Counted from the stretch's first letter, positions 35,176 through 43,590 are shown. The stretch is DNA of 64,000 nucleotides from JAHZKN01 sp965250205 (GCA_965250205.1 CBDFNK010000022.1:124001-188000); one strand, 5' to 3'. Translations and numbers: made by a program. The notes: generated by a model from the letters alone, not told the origin.

Positions 35176-35865
35176 ATGGCAAAGATACATCAAGATGGCG
35201 ATGAGACCGGAAGAGCAATTGGCGGCGTAAAGCTGCGCAAAAATGTTATTGCGACGGCTCGCAAAATGAGCGCGATGGGATTGTCACCTGGGCGTACAGG
35301 TAACGTATCCTGCCGCTTCGAAGACGGCATGCTCATCACGCCAACCGGGATGGCCTACGATGAGCTGAAGACCAACGATATCGTGTTTGTAACCTCAGAT
35401 GGTGAGGTGCCAGGCAAGCAAAAGAAACCGTCCAGCGAATGGCGGTTTCATCTTGCGGCCTACCAAGCGCGACCTGATAGCCATGCCTTGGTACATACCC
35501 ACTCCATGCATGCAACGGTCCTGGCGTGTGCAGGTAAGTCGATCCCGGCCTTTCACTACATGGTGGCGGTCGCAGGCGGCCGTGACATCCCGTTGGTTCC
35601 GTATGCAACATTTGGCACTGAGAAACTAGCAGAAGATGTCGCGACGGCGCTTGAAAAGCGTGATGCCTGTTTGCTTGCCAATCACGGTGCGATTGCCATT
35701 GGCGAAACCTTAGATAGTGCACTGGAGCTGGCTCACGACATTGAAACGCTTGCCGAGCAATATTTCAAAGTTTTAGCGATTGGCCCACCTAATTTTCTAC
35801 TGCGCTCTGAGATGGCCGACGTGCTTGAGAAGTTTGCCAATTATGGGCAAAGGGCCCAGGACTAG
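35176..35865 (+). CDS. ald2: class II aldolase of the DHAP-shunt type (Ald2)
   Basis: Class II aldolase/adducin-family protein, 229 residues. Zinc ligands His107, His109 and His170 (VHTHSMH, LANHGAI) and the catalytic glutamate Glu88 (PSSEWRFH) match L-fuculose-phosphate aldolase. The resemblance is to FucA/Ald2 (MSAMGLSPGRTGNVS, ITPTGMAYDELKTNDIV) rather than to the MtnB dehydratase. Placed after mtnP and mtnA, it should split methylthioribulose-1-phosphate or 5-deoxyribulose-1-phosphate to dihydroxyacetone phosphate and an aldehyde. No mtnB, mtnC, mtnD or mtnW/X lies in the window, which supports the DHAP shunt rather than the full methionine salvage pathway. Substrate choice is inference. 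Forty-three bases separate it from mtnA. Confidence 0.85.
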   Translation: MAKIHQDGDETGRAIGGVKLRKNVIATARKMSAMGLSPGRTGNVSCRFEDGMLITPTGMAYDELKTNDIVFVTSDGEVPGKQKKPSSEWRFHLAAYQARPDSHALVHTHSMHATVLACAGKSIPAFHYMVAVAGGRDIPLVPYATFGTEKLAEDVATALEKRDACLLANHGAIAIGETLDSALELAHDIETLAEQYFKVLAIGPPNFLLRSEMADVLEKFANYGQRAQD

Positions 35866-36071
35866 AGTTGAGGCCATCGCGCGCGCCACGCGCAATCGCA
35901 ACTTATGCTGCCTTGAATATAGTTCTAGCGCTTCAGAAAATATAGATCGGGAATATGTCCCGAAAATTCATCACATGTTGATCACCGTTTGATGATCGGA
36001 TGTGATTTCTGTACCGGTTCGTTTGTATGCGATAAACTAAGTTCACATATCGCAAGATTAAGGATCTGATT

Positions 36072-36326
36072 ATGAAACGTATAACTATCTTTGCCGCAAC
36101 CTTGATGATGGCTTCAGGTGTTGCAGTTGGGGATGACAAAGTTTCAGAAGCCGAAGGCACAAAGATTCAAACAGCAATTGCTGTTTGGGGGTGTTCAGGC
36201 GGTGAAATGGAAAAAGAATCCGAAGGTTCAGGTGTTTTCGAAGTTGACGACGCTAAGTGCAAAGCGGGTCAATATGACATTAAGCTCAATACCAATTTTG
36301 TCGTCACCGAAATTTCTCGGGACTAA
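36072..36326 (+). CDS. small exported PepSY-like protein
   Basis: Secreted protein of 84 residues. It starts with MKRITIFAATLMMASGVAVG, a signal peptide of about 20 residues. The mature part is one small PepSY-type alpha/beta domain: IQTAIAVWGCSGGEMEKESEG then GVFEVDDAKCKAGQYDIKL, with two cysteines that could pair. I am confident in the fold resemblance, not the function; PepSY domains often act as protease inhibitors or as periplasmic sensors. It stands alone and converges, after a palindrome and repeat copy E, with the outer-membrane protein gene. Confidence 0.75.
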   Translation: MKRITIFAATLMMASGVAVGDDKVSEAEGTKIQTAIAVWGCSGGEMEKESEGSGVFEVDDAKCKAGQYDIKLNTNFVVTEISRD

Positions 36327-36395
36327 CACTGCAACCAATTGGCGCCGTGCCGATTGCAAACAAATTATGGTGTGCAGTGTTGGAAATCAAAGAGT

Positions 36396-36438
36396 TAGAG
36401 CAACTCAATCTAGGTTTGAAAAAACGCAGGTTGCTCTA
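36396..36438. repeat. 9-bp inverted repeat
   Basis: TAGAGCAAC at 36396-36404 with GTTGCTCTA at 36430-36438, 25-base spacer including CTAGG. The arms resemble those of the dispersed element (TAGAGCG...CGCTCTA), and it lies 113 bases from copy E, so it may be a relic of an older, shorter member. Confidence 0.7.
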
Positions 36439-36550
36439 GAGGCGCACTTTTTTGCTGCTGTAGAAACGTGGATGTTACAATGGGAGCCCTGTTTGGTGTG
36501 ACCAAAAATTCGCCAGATGTTGCTTATCAATTCAGTGTTGGCGCTTGGCT

Positions 36551-36680
36551 TAGAGCGTTGAGCCTTTTCTCGTACCAGCGGGGCTGTTTGCTCGACGCTC
36601 TATTCCATGACTCTATCCCAGGGTTGGCGATCAACTTATCTGCTCAAAGTCGAACCCAATTTTTCGCAGGTTGATCTAGG
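36551..36680 (-). repeat. dispersed intergenic element, copy E
   Basis: Full-length copy in minus orientation. The stem is TAGAGCGTTGAGC at 36551-36563 with GCTCGACGCTCTA at 36590-36602: relative to copy A both arms have changed at one pair (C:G to A:T), keeping the pairing, and one other pair is now T:G. Two ATAGAGT-type units, the GATCAACTTATC arm and the CGCAGGTTGATCTAGG end follow. It lies 26 bases from the stop of the outer-membrane gene and between convergent genes. Confidence 0.92.
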
Positions 36681-36706
36681 TGGTGCCCTGGCGTGTGTTA
36701 CGACTC

Positions 36707-37648
36707 TTAAAACTCGTACTCAACGCTCCATTTCAGAGTGTGATCGGGTGTGTTTTTATTGAGTCCAAAAAACCAGCCAATGCCGATATTGAGGGTTGCA
36801 CCTTCTGGCGCGCCATTATCGTCGCCTTCGTTGTCCTCTAGGGGTGGCAGTCCAAGCGCTGTTCGGGGCGATGCACCGGTATCAACCGTGTAATAGGCAA
36901 TGGGGCCAATGCGATGCTGATCATGGTCGCCAAACAGGAGCGCTTCTTCACTCAGTGTGCCGCTGGAGCCCAACCGATCAACCGTGCCGTAGGCTTCAAT
37001 GGCATAACCCCAATTTTCCGATTGTTGATAAAGCAGGCGCAGGGCGTACTGAAAATCAAACTTGCCGTCGTCTTCACCGCCGCCAAAATGATAAACGGCG
37101 TAAAGATCTGCCAGGGCCTGCCAACGACCGAAGTCATATTGCAGGATGGGCCCGAAGATGACGGATTTAGACTCGTTGCCTCCTTGAACAGGGAATTCAA
37201 CTTCGGTGAGAAAACCAAAGCCTGGCTTGTGTTGCTTGGGTGCGGCTAAGACAGCGACCAATTCAAAGGCGACCTCTGTCAACTTCAAATCATCAAAGGA
37301 GTTGGCCAGTGCTGCAGATCCAGGGTTATCAAAGCGTTCTTTTTCAAACTCAATACCAACACGTGCGCGCATGAATGTGTTGACGCCGACTTCAACTTCG
37401 AGGGCGTGACGCTGACGTGTGTATTCGTTGTCATCAAACTCAAATTCGTTATCGTCCTGTTCAAATTTGCGATTGGGCTGACCAAACGAATGCGCATTCT
37501 GGCTTTGAAATTCGATAGCGCCGACCTCAACCTCAAGGTCTTTCATTTCAAACTGCCCAATGGCCGGGCCAGCAAGTGTAGCGTGGGCTGCAGCACTCGA
37601 TGCCAGTCCAGCCATTAACAAGATACGAAAATGTGACAACGCGCTCAT
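36707..37648 (-). CDS. outer-membrane beta-barrel protein (transporter-like)
   Basis: Exported protein of 313 residues. A signal peptide ends near residue 26. The rest alternates polar and hydrophobic residues in short strands, is rich in Glu/Asp, and ends in the Phe-terminated strand TLKWSVEYEF, the classical BAM recognition signature for an outer-membrane barrel. I see resemblance to the uncharacterised 'transporter' (porin-like) family of Proteobacteria but cannot name a substrate. No TonB box is obvious. The 508-base region before it holds a strong 19-bp palindrome (37720-37738), a likely operator. Confidence 0.72.
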   Translation of the reverse strand: MSALSHFRILLMAGLASSAAAHATLAGPAIGQFEMKDLEVEVGAIEFQSQNAHSFGQPNRKFEQDDNEFEFDDNEYTRQRHALEVEVGVNTFMRARVGIEFEKERFDNPGSAALANSFDDLKLTEVAFELVAVLAAPKQHKPGFGFLTEVEFPVQGGNESKSVIFGPILQYDFGRWQALADLYAVYHFGGGEDDGKFDFQYALRLLYQQSENWGYAIEAYGTVDRLGSSGTLSEEALLFGDHDQHRIGPIAYYTVDTGASPRTALGLPPLEDNEGDDNGAPEGATLNIGIGWFFGLNKNTPDHTLKWSVEYEF

Positions 37649-38156
37649 CCCTTCAGTTTTTTTGTTCAGTCTGTTAAGGGCGCTTGCAGCGCGCTCATGA
37701 CTTTTTCTTTTTTTCTTTTGTCGGGAAAAATTCCCGACGGTATTTTATTTTATTTTGCTTTGGGAATTTTTCCTGATCCGACCTCTAAATTCAAATGGCT
37801 TTTAGGCAAGAGGCCTTTGTCTGTGGTGCACTGTGTCCGACAAGCCAACAAATGTCTCGATTTAACGGTGTTTTGCGGCGGCCAGAATTAACGATGACGG
37901 CTACAACCTAAAATTAGAATGAGTCTGAGGTAACGTTTAGGGCCAAAACGTGGGTTACCAGTTTGCAGGTTTTTAGATCGAACGGGCTTGAAGAGTTTGC
38001 GATTTACGCTTTAAACAACCTACCAGAGCTGTCGCTTAGCGATGGTTGGTCGTAGCCCTGCCTCATGCTGTCTTATTTGTGATGACAAGGTGATCGGTAA
38101 GAAGTGTTATAACAGTACAAGTTTGGCTCTTGAGCCGGTCTATTGGAGGTTAATGC
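37649..38156. other. 508-bp gene-free region
   Basis: No protein gene recognised. It contains the promoter region of the outer-membrane gene (left side, minus strand) and of the 38157 gene (right side). The left 120 bases are low-complexity T-rich with the palindrome at 37720; the remainder shows no repeat or RNA gene that I could identify. Confidence 0.45.
37720..37738. promoter_or_regulatory. 19-bp palindrome, candidate operator
   Basis: Perfect palindrome of eight-base arms GTCGGGAA / TTCCCGAC around AAA, flanked by T-rich tracts (poly-pyrimidine on both sides). It lies 72 bases upstream of the outer-membrane gene start at 37648. A dimeric repressor or activator site is the likely reading; a hairpin for termination is the alternative because T-rich sequence follows on the plus strand. 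Confidence 0.6.
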
Positions 38157-38660
38157 GTGAAGCAAGGTGCATATCAGGTGGCTAGGCCCAATGTGGCCGT
38201 TGTAAATCAAAATCAATTCCGTACATGGCTGAATGCAATTGCAGTGATGGTTGCAGCGCTGTTGCTGGCGATGATTTTTTACGCAAGCGTTGCCTCTGCG
38301 CGAGCGGATTCTGGTGCGGTGAAAATTGAACTCAATAAGCTGGAGCAAACGGATAAGGGGTGTCGTTTTTATTGGTTGGTCAACAATCAATCGAGCATCG
38401 ACCTCAAAGCGCTGGATCTAACGTTTTATTGGTTTCAAAGTGATGGTGTGATTGGTGGCGACCTCAAGTTTGCCTTTGCGCCCGCTGGTTCCAAAAGCCT
38501 CAAAGTAAAAAAATACATGCTCGTCGACAAAACCTGCAGCGACTTTGCAAGCTTGTTGCTGAACGAGATCAACCAATGCACCGCTACTGACGGTCCGGTA
38601 ACAGCTTGCGCCAAGCATCTTGAGTACGCGTCGCGCACCACAGTCGAATTCTTGAAATAG
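38157..38660 (+). CDS. exported protein ahead of exbB
   Basis: Protein of 167 residues with an N-terminal basic region, one membrane span at about residues 26-48 and a periplasmic domain of about 110 residues holding four cysteines (KGCRF, KTCSDF, INQCTA, TACAKHL). I do not recognise the fold. The GTG start has GGAGG at 38145-38149, seven bases upstream. It ends 12 bases before exbB, so it is the first gene of an exbB-exbD-tonB operon and may be a partner in envelope energy coupling; that role is inferred only from position. Confidence 0.72.
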   Translation: MKQGAYQVARPNVAVVNQNQFRTWLNAIAVMVAALLLAMIFYASVASARADSGAVKIELNKLEQTDKGCRFYWLVNNQSSIDLKALDLTFYWFQSDGVIGGDLKFAFAPAGSKSLKVKKYMLVDKTCSDFASLLLNEINQCTATDGPVTACAKHLEYASRTTVEFLK

Positions 38661-38672
38661 GGAACAAACGTT

Positions 38673-39392
38673 TTGTTTATTGCTGCTGTTACAACGGCCG
38701 GTCGCGATTTTTCCATCTGGGGTTTAGTGTTGCATGCCGACCCTGTGGTCAAGGGTGTGATGCTGATCTTGGTTCTGATGTCTGTCGCGTGCTGGGCGAT
38801 CATGATTGACAAGATGTTCCGACTAACGGGCCTTGGACGCGATTTAAAGCGCCTTGAAAAAGTTGCAGCAGGTGGTCCAACAGATGGTGTCAAACGCGAG
38901 CATCTGACAGGTAAATTGCTGGCCGCGGCGCACGAAGAACAAGGCCAGGGAGCGGCACACGGCGAAGACCGCAATGATGTACGCGCCCGCCTTGAAAAAT
39001 CGATGCGCTCTGAATTGAAAGGGCATCTGCAGGGGGCTGAATCCGGATTGCCGTTTCTTGCAACCGTTGGCTCAGCCGCACCGTTCATTGGTCTCTTCGG
39101 TACCGTTTGGGGCATCATGAACAGCTTCACCTCGATTGCGCAATCGAGTGACACCAGCCTTGCAGTTGTGGCACCAGGTATTGCAGAAGCCTTGTTTGCA
39201 ACCGCATTAGGACTTGTTGCTGCGATCCCAGCTGTGATTGCCTACAACCAAATTTCTGTGTCACTCGGCCGTGGTGCGGCACGTGCCAACACCTCGATTG
39301 CAAAAATTGCCAAATCATCGTCATCGCAAGTGGTGGACGCCCAACCGGGTGGTCAAAACGTGACCCCCATATACTCGGGGGCTGCGCACTAA
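38673..39392 (+). CDS. exbB: ExbB, MotA/TolQ/ExbB proton channel
   Basis: Inner-membrane proton-channel subunit of the TonB energy-coupling complex, 239 residues, with three membrane spans (near residues 24-45, 126-148, 165-190). The central block SGLPFLATVGSAAPFIGLFGTVWGIMNSF is the TolQ/ExbB/MotA signature, and the C-terminal GIAEALFATALGLVAAIPAVIAYN helix lines the channel. Start is TTG at 38673, with AGGGAA at 38658-38663. Its stop overlaps the exbD start (TAATG). Position before exbD and tonB favours ExbB over TolQ. Confidence 0.92.
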   Translation: MFIAAVTTAGRDFSIWGLVLHADPVVKGVMLILVLMSVACWAIMIDKMFRLTGLGRDLKRLEKVAAGGPTDGVKREHLTGKLLAAAHEEQGQGAAHGEDRNDVRARLEKSMRSELKGHLQGAESGLPFLATVGSAAPFIGLFGTVWGIMNSFTSIAQSSDTSLAVVAPGIAEALFATALGLVAAIPAVIAYNQISVSLGRGAARANTSIAKIAKSSSSQVVDAQPGGQNVTPIYSGAAH

Positions 39393-39856
39393 TGGGTATG
39401 TCAGTCAACCAATCCGGCACCTTTGGCGATGATGAATATGGTGGCTATCAGCCGATGGCTGAGATCAACATCACACCGTTTGTCGATGTGATGTTGGTGC
39501 TGTTGATTATCTTTATGGTCGCCGCACCGTTGATGGTAGCCGGTGTCCCGATTGATCTACCAAAGTCATCGGCCGCGAAACTCAATGCGCCAAAGAAGCC
39601 ACTTGTCGTCACCATGACCAAAGATGGTCAATTCCAGATTCGAGATAACTTTATTTCTTCGGATAACTTGGTGAGTCGCCTGATTGACCTGCACAAGGCT
39701 GAAGGCGATAGAGTTGTTTATGTGAGAGCGGATAAAAGCGCAGCCTATGGAGATGTAATGGCTGTACTGGGTCGGCTTGGGGAAAGCGGTTTTGGCCGCA
39801 TTTCGCTGTTGTCGCACAAAGTACCGGGCGCGACCCCGGTCACGACAGGTCAATAG
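39392..39856 (+). CDS. exbD: ExbD
   Basis: Biopolymer-transport protein of 154 residues. A short cytoplasmic N-terminus (DEYGGYQPMAEINITPFVDVML) precedes one membrane span at about residues 27-47, whose Asp in PFVDVMLVLLIIF is the proton-carrying residue of the family, and a periplasmic domain. It overlaps exbB by one base (TAATG) and is followed after 13 bases by tonB, so the three form one operon. It works with ExbB to power TonB. Confidence 0.93.
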   Translation: MGMSVNQSGTFGDDEYGGYQPMAEINITPFVDVMLVLLIIFMVAAPLMVAGVPIDLPKSSAAKLNAPKKPLVVTMTKDGQFQIRDNFISSDNLVSRLIDLHKAEGDRVVYVRADKSAAYGDVMAVLGRLGESGFGRISLLSHKVPGATPVTTGQ

Positions 39857-39869
39857 GGGTAACGCGTCC

Positions 39870-40661
39870 ATGGTCTTGAAGTCGGCATCGTTTCTATCAT
39901 CGGCTGTGTTACACAGCTCCGTTGCGCTGTTTTTTGTGGCGCCGTGGACTGGTGGCAATGCATTGGAGTTAGGTGACGGGCAAGATCAATTTGTCGCGGA
40001 GCAGGGTATTTCGATTGAAGGCGTGGGTTTTGGCAGTGGGCTTGTAACAACTGAGGCCGTTGAAGAAACACCGATGGAGATGAGCGCCGCGCGCCCTGAA
40101 GTGCAAGAGGTTATTGCGCCGGAGCCGGTTGAAGAGCAACTCGAAGACCCGCTTGAGGCGCTGCCTGAAGATACCGAAGTGGTCACGTCCCAGTCTGAGA
40201 AGGCACCAGCCTTGGAAGCCGAGCCTGAGCGCAAAGAAGAGATCGTCAAACAAGAAAAACCGCAGGAAGCCCAAGTCGCGACACTTGAGCAACAGGCGCG
40301 TGTGGCGGTGAAAGCCGAACGCCAATCGGGTGCTAAAAAACGTGGTGGTGATTCCCCAAAAGCAGCAAAGACCGTTTACAAGGGCGCGCTTTGGAAGAAG
40401 ATTTTTGGCCGCTCCGTTGGAGGCCGCAATGGCCTTGAGGGGCGCGTTGTGGTGCGCATCACGATCAGTGAGACTGGTGAACTCTTAAAGTCTGAATTGG
40501 TGAAGAGCTCTGGCTATCAAAAGCTTGATAAGCTTGCGCTCAATAACGTACGCCGTGCCGCTCCTTTTGATAGCCTGCCAAACGAGATGTCTGGTGAGCC
40601 ATTTGTTGCAACCGTTCCGTTTAATTTTTCGGTTCGCAAGCGCAAGAGCCGAGGCCTTTAG
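39870..40661 (+). CDS. tonB: TonB
   Basis: Energy-transducing protein of 263 residues. One N-terminal membrane anchor (near residues 8-25), a long Pro/Glu-rich periplasmic spacer (residues 60-160: runs of EPVEE, PLEALPED, EAEPERKEE and others) and a C-terminal TonB domain (GLEGRVVVRITISETGELLKS to the end), which contacts TonB-dependent receptors. The start ATG 39870 has AGGGGT about ten bases upstream; the open frame from 39777 overlaps exbD and is not used. The spacer is acidic rather than the usual Pro/Lys. It makes the window's ExbB-ExbD-TonB complex complete. No TonB-dependent receptor lies within the window. Confidence 0.9.
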   Translation: MVLKSASFLSSAVLHSSVALFFVAPWTGGNALELGDGQDQFVAEQGISIEGVGFGSGLVTTEAVEETPMEMSAARPEVQEVIAPEPVEEQLEDPLEALPEDTEVVTSQSEKAPALEAEPERKEEIVKQEKPQEAQVATLEQQARVAVKAERQSGAKKRGGDSPKAAKTVYKGALWKKIFGRSVGGRNGLEGRVVVRITISETGELLKSELVKSSGYQKLDKLALNNVRRAAPFDSLPNEMSGEPFVATVPFNFSVRKRKSRGL

Positions 40662-40703
40662 CGGGGCCCAATAGGTTGGCAGAAGCTTTCTGTATTGGTC
40701 GGC

Positions 40704-41705
40704 CTAAATCCCCATCAGATCCAAAATCTCATCAACTGCAAGTGTCGGCAGAAGTGTGCCGGTTCGCACCTGAGTTTCAATCTCGGGTAATCGTTCGGCG
40801 ATGCGCGGGTTGTTTTTAACGCGTGCCATCAAATGATCCGACAACATATCCTGCATCCAAGCCACGGCCTGTTGCTGGCGACGGGTTTCAAACTCGCCGG
40901 TGCGGGTCAGTTTTTCGCGATGCGTGTTGATGTGGCCCCAAAGGCTATCGAGCCGTCGGTTATCCTGACCTGAGATCGTGATGACAGGCGGAAACCACGT
41001 CGCATCCTTGGGTGTAAAGATTGACAACGCGCTCTGGTATTCACTGGCCGCGCGTTCTGCCCGTGTGACGTTGTCACCGTCCGCTTTATTGATTGCAATC
41101 ATGTCGGCAATTTCGATGATGCCCTTCTTGATGCCTTGCAAATCATCACCACCACCGGCCAGCAACAGCACTAAAAAGAAATCAACCATATCGGAGACAG
41201 CGACCTCAGATTGACCGACACCCACAGTTTCGACGATCACCACATCAAAACCTGCCGCTTCGCATAACACCATCGTCTCGCGCGTTTTGCGTGTCACGCC
41301 ACCCAATGTGCCAGCGGTTGGGGAGGGGCGAATGAAGGCTTCGCGGGCGCTGGCAAGCCGTGTCATGCGGGTCTTGTCACCAAGGATGGATCCGCCAGTG
41401 CGTTTGGAGGTTGGATCAACAGCCAGCACGGCGACCTTGTGGCCGAGTTCAATCAGGTTGAGACCCAATTGGTCAATGGTGGTTGATTTTCCAACACCAG
41501 GAACACCGGTGATGCCAAGGCGTATTGCGTTGCCGGTTTTGGGCAGAAGCAGTTGTAACAGGTGTTTGGCAAGGGTCTGATGCTCGATCTTCTGGCTTTC
41601 CACAAGTGTGATCGCGCGTGCGAGCACGGCGCGGTCGCCGTTCTTAACACCCGCGCTTAAATCTTCAGCGCTCAGGCCGGCATACGAAAGGGGTGGCGTG
41701 GTCAA
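40704..41705 (-). CDS. meaB: methylmalonyl-CoA mutase-associated GTPase MeaB
   Basis: G3E-family GTPase of 333 residues that protects and reloads methylmalonyl-CoA mutase with adenosylcobalamin. The P-loop is GVPGVGKST at residues 67-75, followed by DPTSKRTGGSILGDKTRM (switch region) and NKADGD as the guanine-specificity motif. The start is TTG at 41705, with an AGGA element upstream. Its partners mutA-mutB lie about 25 kb away, so the mutase genes and chaperone are not in one operon here. Cytosolic. Confidence 0.95.
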   Translation of the reverse strand: MTTPPLSYAGLSAEDLSAGVKNGDRAVLARAITLVESQKIEHQTLAKHLLQLLLPKTGNAIRLGITGVPGVGKSTTIDQLGLNLIELGHKVAVLAVDPTSKRTGGSILGDKTRMTRLASAREAFIRPSPTAGTLGGVTRKTRETMVLCEAAGFDVVIVETVGVGQSEVAVSDMVDFFLVLLLAGGGDDLQGIKKGIIEIADMIAINKADGDNVTRAERAASEYQSALSIFTPKDATWFPPVITISGQDNRRLDSLWGHINTHREKLTRTGEFETRRQQQAVAWMQDMLSDHLMARVKNNPRIAERLPEIETQVRTGTLLPTLAVDEILDLMGI

Positions 41706-41940
41706 CGGCTGCGATCCTCATCAGACAGAACTAACACCCGGTCATATGCTCAAGGGTTGCCAAATGCAATGTTTCACGTTGTTGCCGGTGGCTGCTGCTG
41801 AGGGGCCTCCATTGGTAGTGTTTTGACCCGAGTTCAGGGGCCTCAAACGGTGCCGCGTCGGGTGCGTTGCGTCACGGCTTGAAGGTGCTTAAGGTCGCGG
41901 CAAAACTAGAGTTCAAATGGTCTTTGAGGGCGATAAAGGC

Positions 41941-43590
41941 ATGTCAGACCCCGGAATTATTGTTGCGCTTGCATTTGCGGCTGTGCTGGCGGTGGTGCTT
42001 TATGTTTTCGCTTGGCGCGCCAGTGCTGGTGCCTCGGCTTTGATAAAAGGGTTGGTGCGCTATGGCGTGCCAGCGGTGGTGCTTGTCGTAGGTGCCATTG
42101 CGATTTTGATGCCGCAGCTGCAGCACGCCAAAACAGCGGCAACGCCGGATGGCACTGATCGCTTCGAATATCGCTCGCAAAAACCAAAGGCAAAGCCACG
42201 AAAGCGCGCGCAAGACCAGGAACGTAAAGCCGGCGAGGCAGCCCGCCGGAGAGAACAAGAAGAAGCGGCAGCGCGTGAGCGGGCCCAACAAGCCGAATTT
42301 GATAAGGCAGAGCGTGAAGCACTTGGTGGGTCTTCCGCACCAACAGGTGGTGCGCCTGGGGGCGGCAATTCTGCAAGTGGAGGGCAAGGAAAAAGTCGCG
42401 GACTTGATGTCGGTGTCGGTGAAACGCCGGGAGATGATGTTGCAGAAGAGGTCGCGCCACCGGTTGAGAAGGCAGAGGCTGAACCGGAAGTGCCAGTTCC
42501 GCCACTGCCACCAACGACGACAACATCGGGTAGCGCTGCCCCAACCAAGGACAATACGGATTGGGATGTTGTTCCGGTATTTTTTGGCACGGATCGCCAG
42601 CGTGCCGACAACGCCAAACATCTAGCCTACGATGGCGTTCGGGCGCGCCGTTTGGAGCTCGGTCAGGCGCTTGTCACCGTGCCCAAGTCCCACCAGGTGC
42701 CAAGCATTGAACGGCCCTGGGCTCTGCGCATCCCCTATTTTAATGTTACGATCTATGAGGAAGATGAAGACCCTAAGTTGCATTTTACGATGCAGGAAAT
42801 CAAAGCGCTGTCACGGGCTGATTTTTTGAGCCTAGTGCGTGCGCGTCTTGCAAAATCCCAAACCTTTAAAGATCAGGCATTCGTGTTTGTGCATGGCTTT
42901 AATACGAGTTTTGAAAATAGCATCTATCGCACAGCGCAAATTGCCTATGACTTGAAATTTGATGGCGCGCCCTTTCTTTATAGTTGGCCGTCAGGTGGTG
43001 GTGTTTCCAGCTACACCTATGATCGCGAGAGTTCAGGCCAGGCAACGCCTTATCTGCGTGACTTTATGAATTTGGTGATCAATGAAACAGGCGCCAAAGC
43101 GGTTAGTGTAATTGCCCATTCGATGGGTAATCAGCCTATCCTCCAGGTCTTGAAAGACCTGAAGAATGCAACACCGGATGGTGTCATCATTTCACAAGTC
43201 ATTCTTGCTGCCCCCGATGTCGACCGCGATAATTTTGAGAACATTGCCAAGGAAATTCTTGGCCTTGCAAAAGGGATCACACTTTACGTCGCTGCCAACG
43301 ATCAAGCTCTTCAATTCTCCAGACGCTTTCATGGTGGGGTACCGCGCGCGGGCGATATCCCGGCACGGGGCCCTGTGGTGATCAACGGCATTGATACCAT
43401 AGACGTAACGTCGGCCAGCACCGACAGCCTAGGGATCAATCATTCTGGTTATGCAGAAAACAATGCGCTGTTGAAAGATATTGAGCGCTTGATCGCGACA
43501 GGTGCTGCGCCTGCTGACCGCCATCCACCCAAATTTGAGCGTATCGAACAGGGCCAGGGTGCGTATTGGAAATATCCAGCCGCACCGTGA
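41941..43590 (+). CDS. DUF900 family alpha/beta-hydrolase with membrane anchor
   Basis: Large protein of 549 residues. N-terminal half: two membrane segments (about residues 4-22 and 36-54), then a long Lys/Arg/Glu and Gly/Pro-rich linker (AAARERAQQAEFDKAERE, then PTGGAPGGGNSASGG). The catalytic domain from about residue 208 has the DUF900 signature: VPVFFGTDRQ, HGFNTSFENS (oxyanion), AHSMGN with nucleophile Ser394, Asp426 in APDVDRD and His501 in NHSGYAEN. Esterase or lipase activity in the periplasm or membrane surface is expected. ATG 41941 (GAGGG ten bases upstream) is preferred to 41917. It stands between meaB (divergent) and two small secreted proteins on the same strand. Confidence 0.82.
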   Translation: MSDPGIIVALAFAAVLAVVLYVFAWRASAGASALIKGLVRYGVPAVVLVVGAIAILMPQLQHAKTAATPDGTDRFEYRSQKPKAKPRKRAQDQERKAGEAARRREQEEAAARERAQQAEFDKAEREALGGSSAPTGGAPGGGNSASGGQGKSRGLDVGVGETPGDDVAEEVAPPVEKAEAEPEVPVPPLPPTTTTSGSAAPTKDNTDWDVVPVFFGTDRQRADNAKHLAYDGVRARRLELGQALVTVPKSHQVPSIERPWALRIPYFNVTIYEEDEDPKLHFTMQEIKALSRADFLSLVRARLAKSQTFKDQAFVFVHGFNTSFENSIYRTAQIAYDLKFDGAPFLYSWPSGGGVSSYTYDRESSGQATPYLRDFMNLVINETGAKAVSVIAHSMGNQPILQVLKDLKNATPDGVIISQVILAAPDVDRDNFENIAKEILGLAKGITLYVAANDQALQFSRRFHGGVPRAGDIPARGPVVINGIDTIDVTSASTDSLGINHSGYAENNALLKDIERLIATGAAPADRHPPKFERIEQGQGAYWKYPAAP

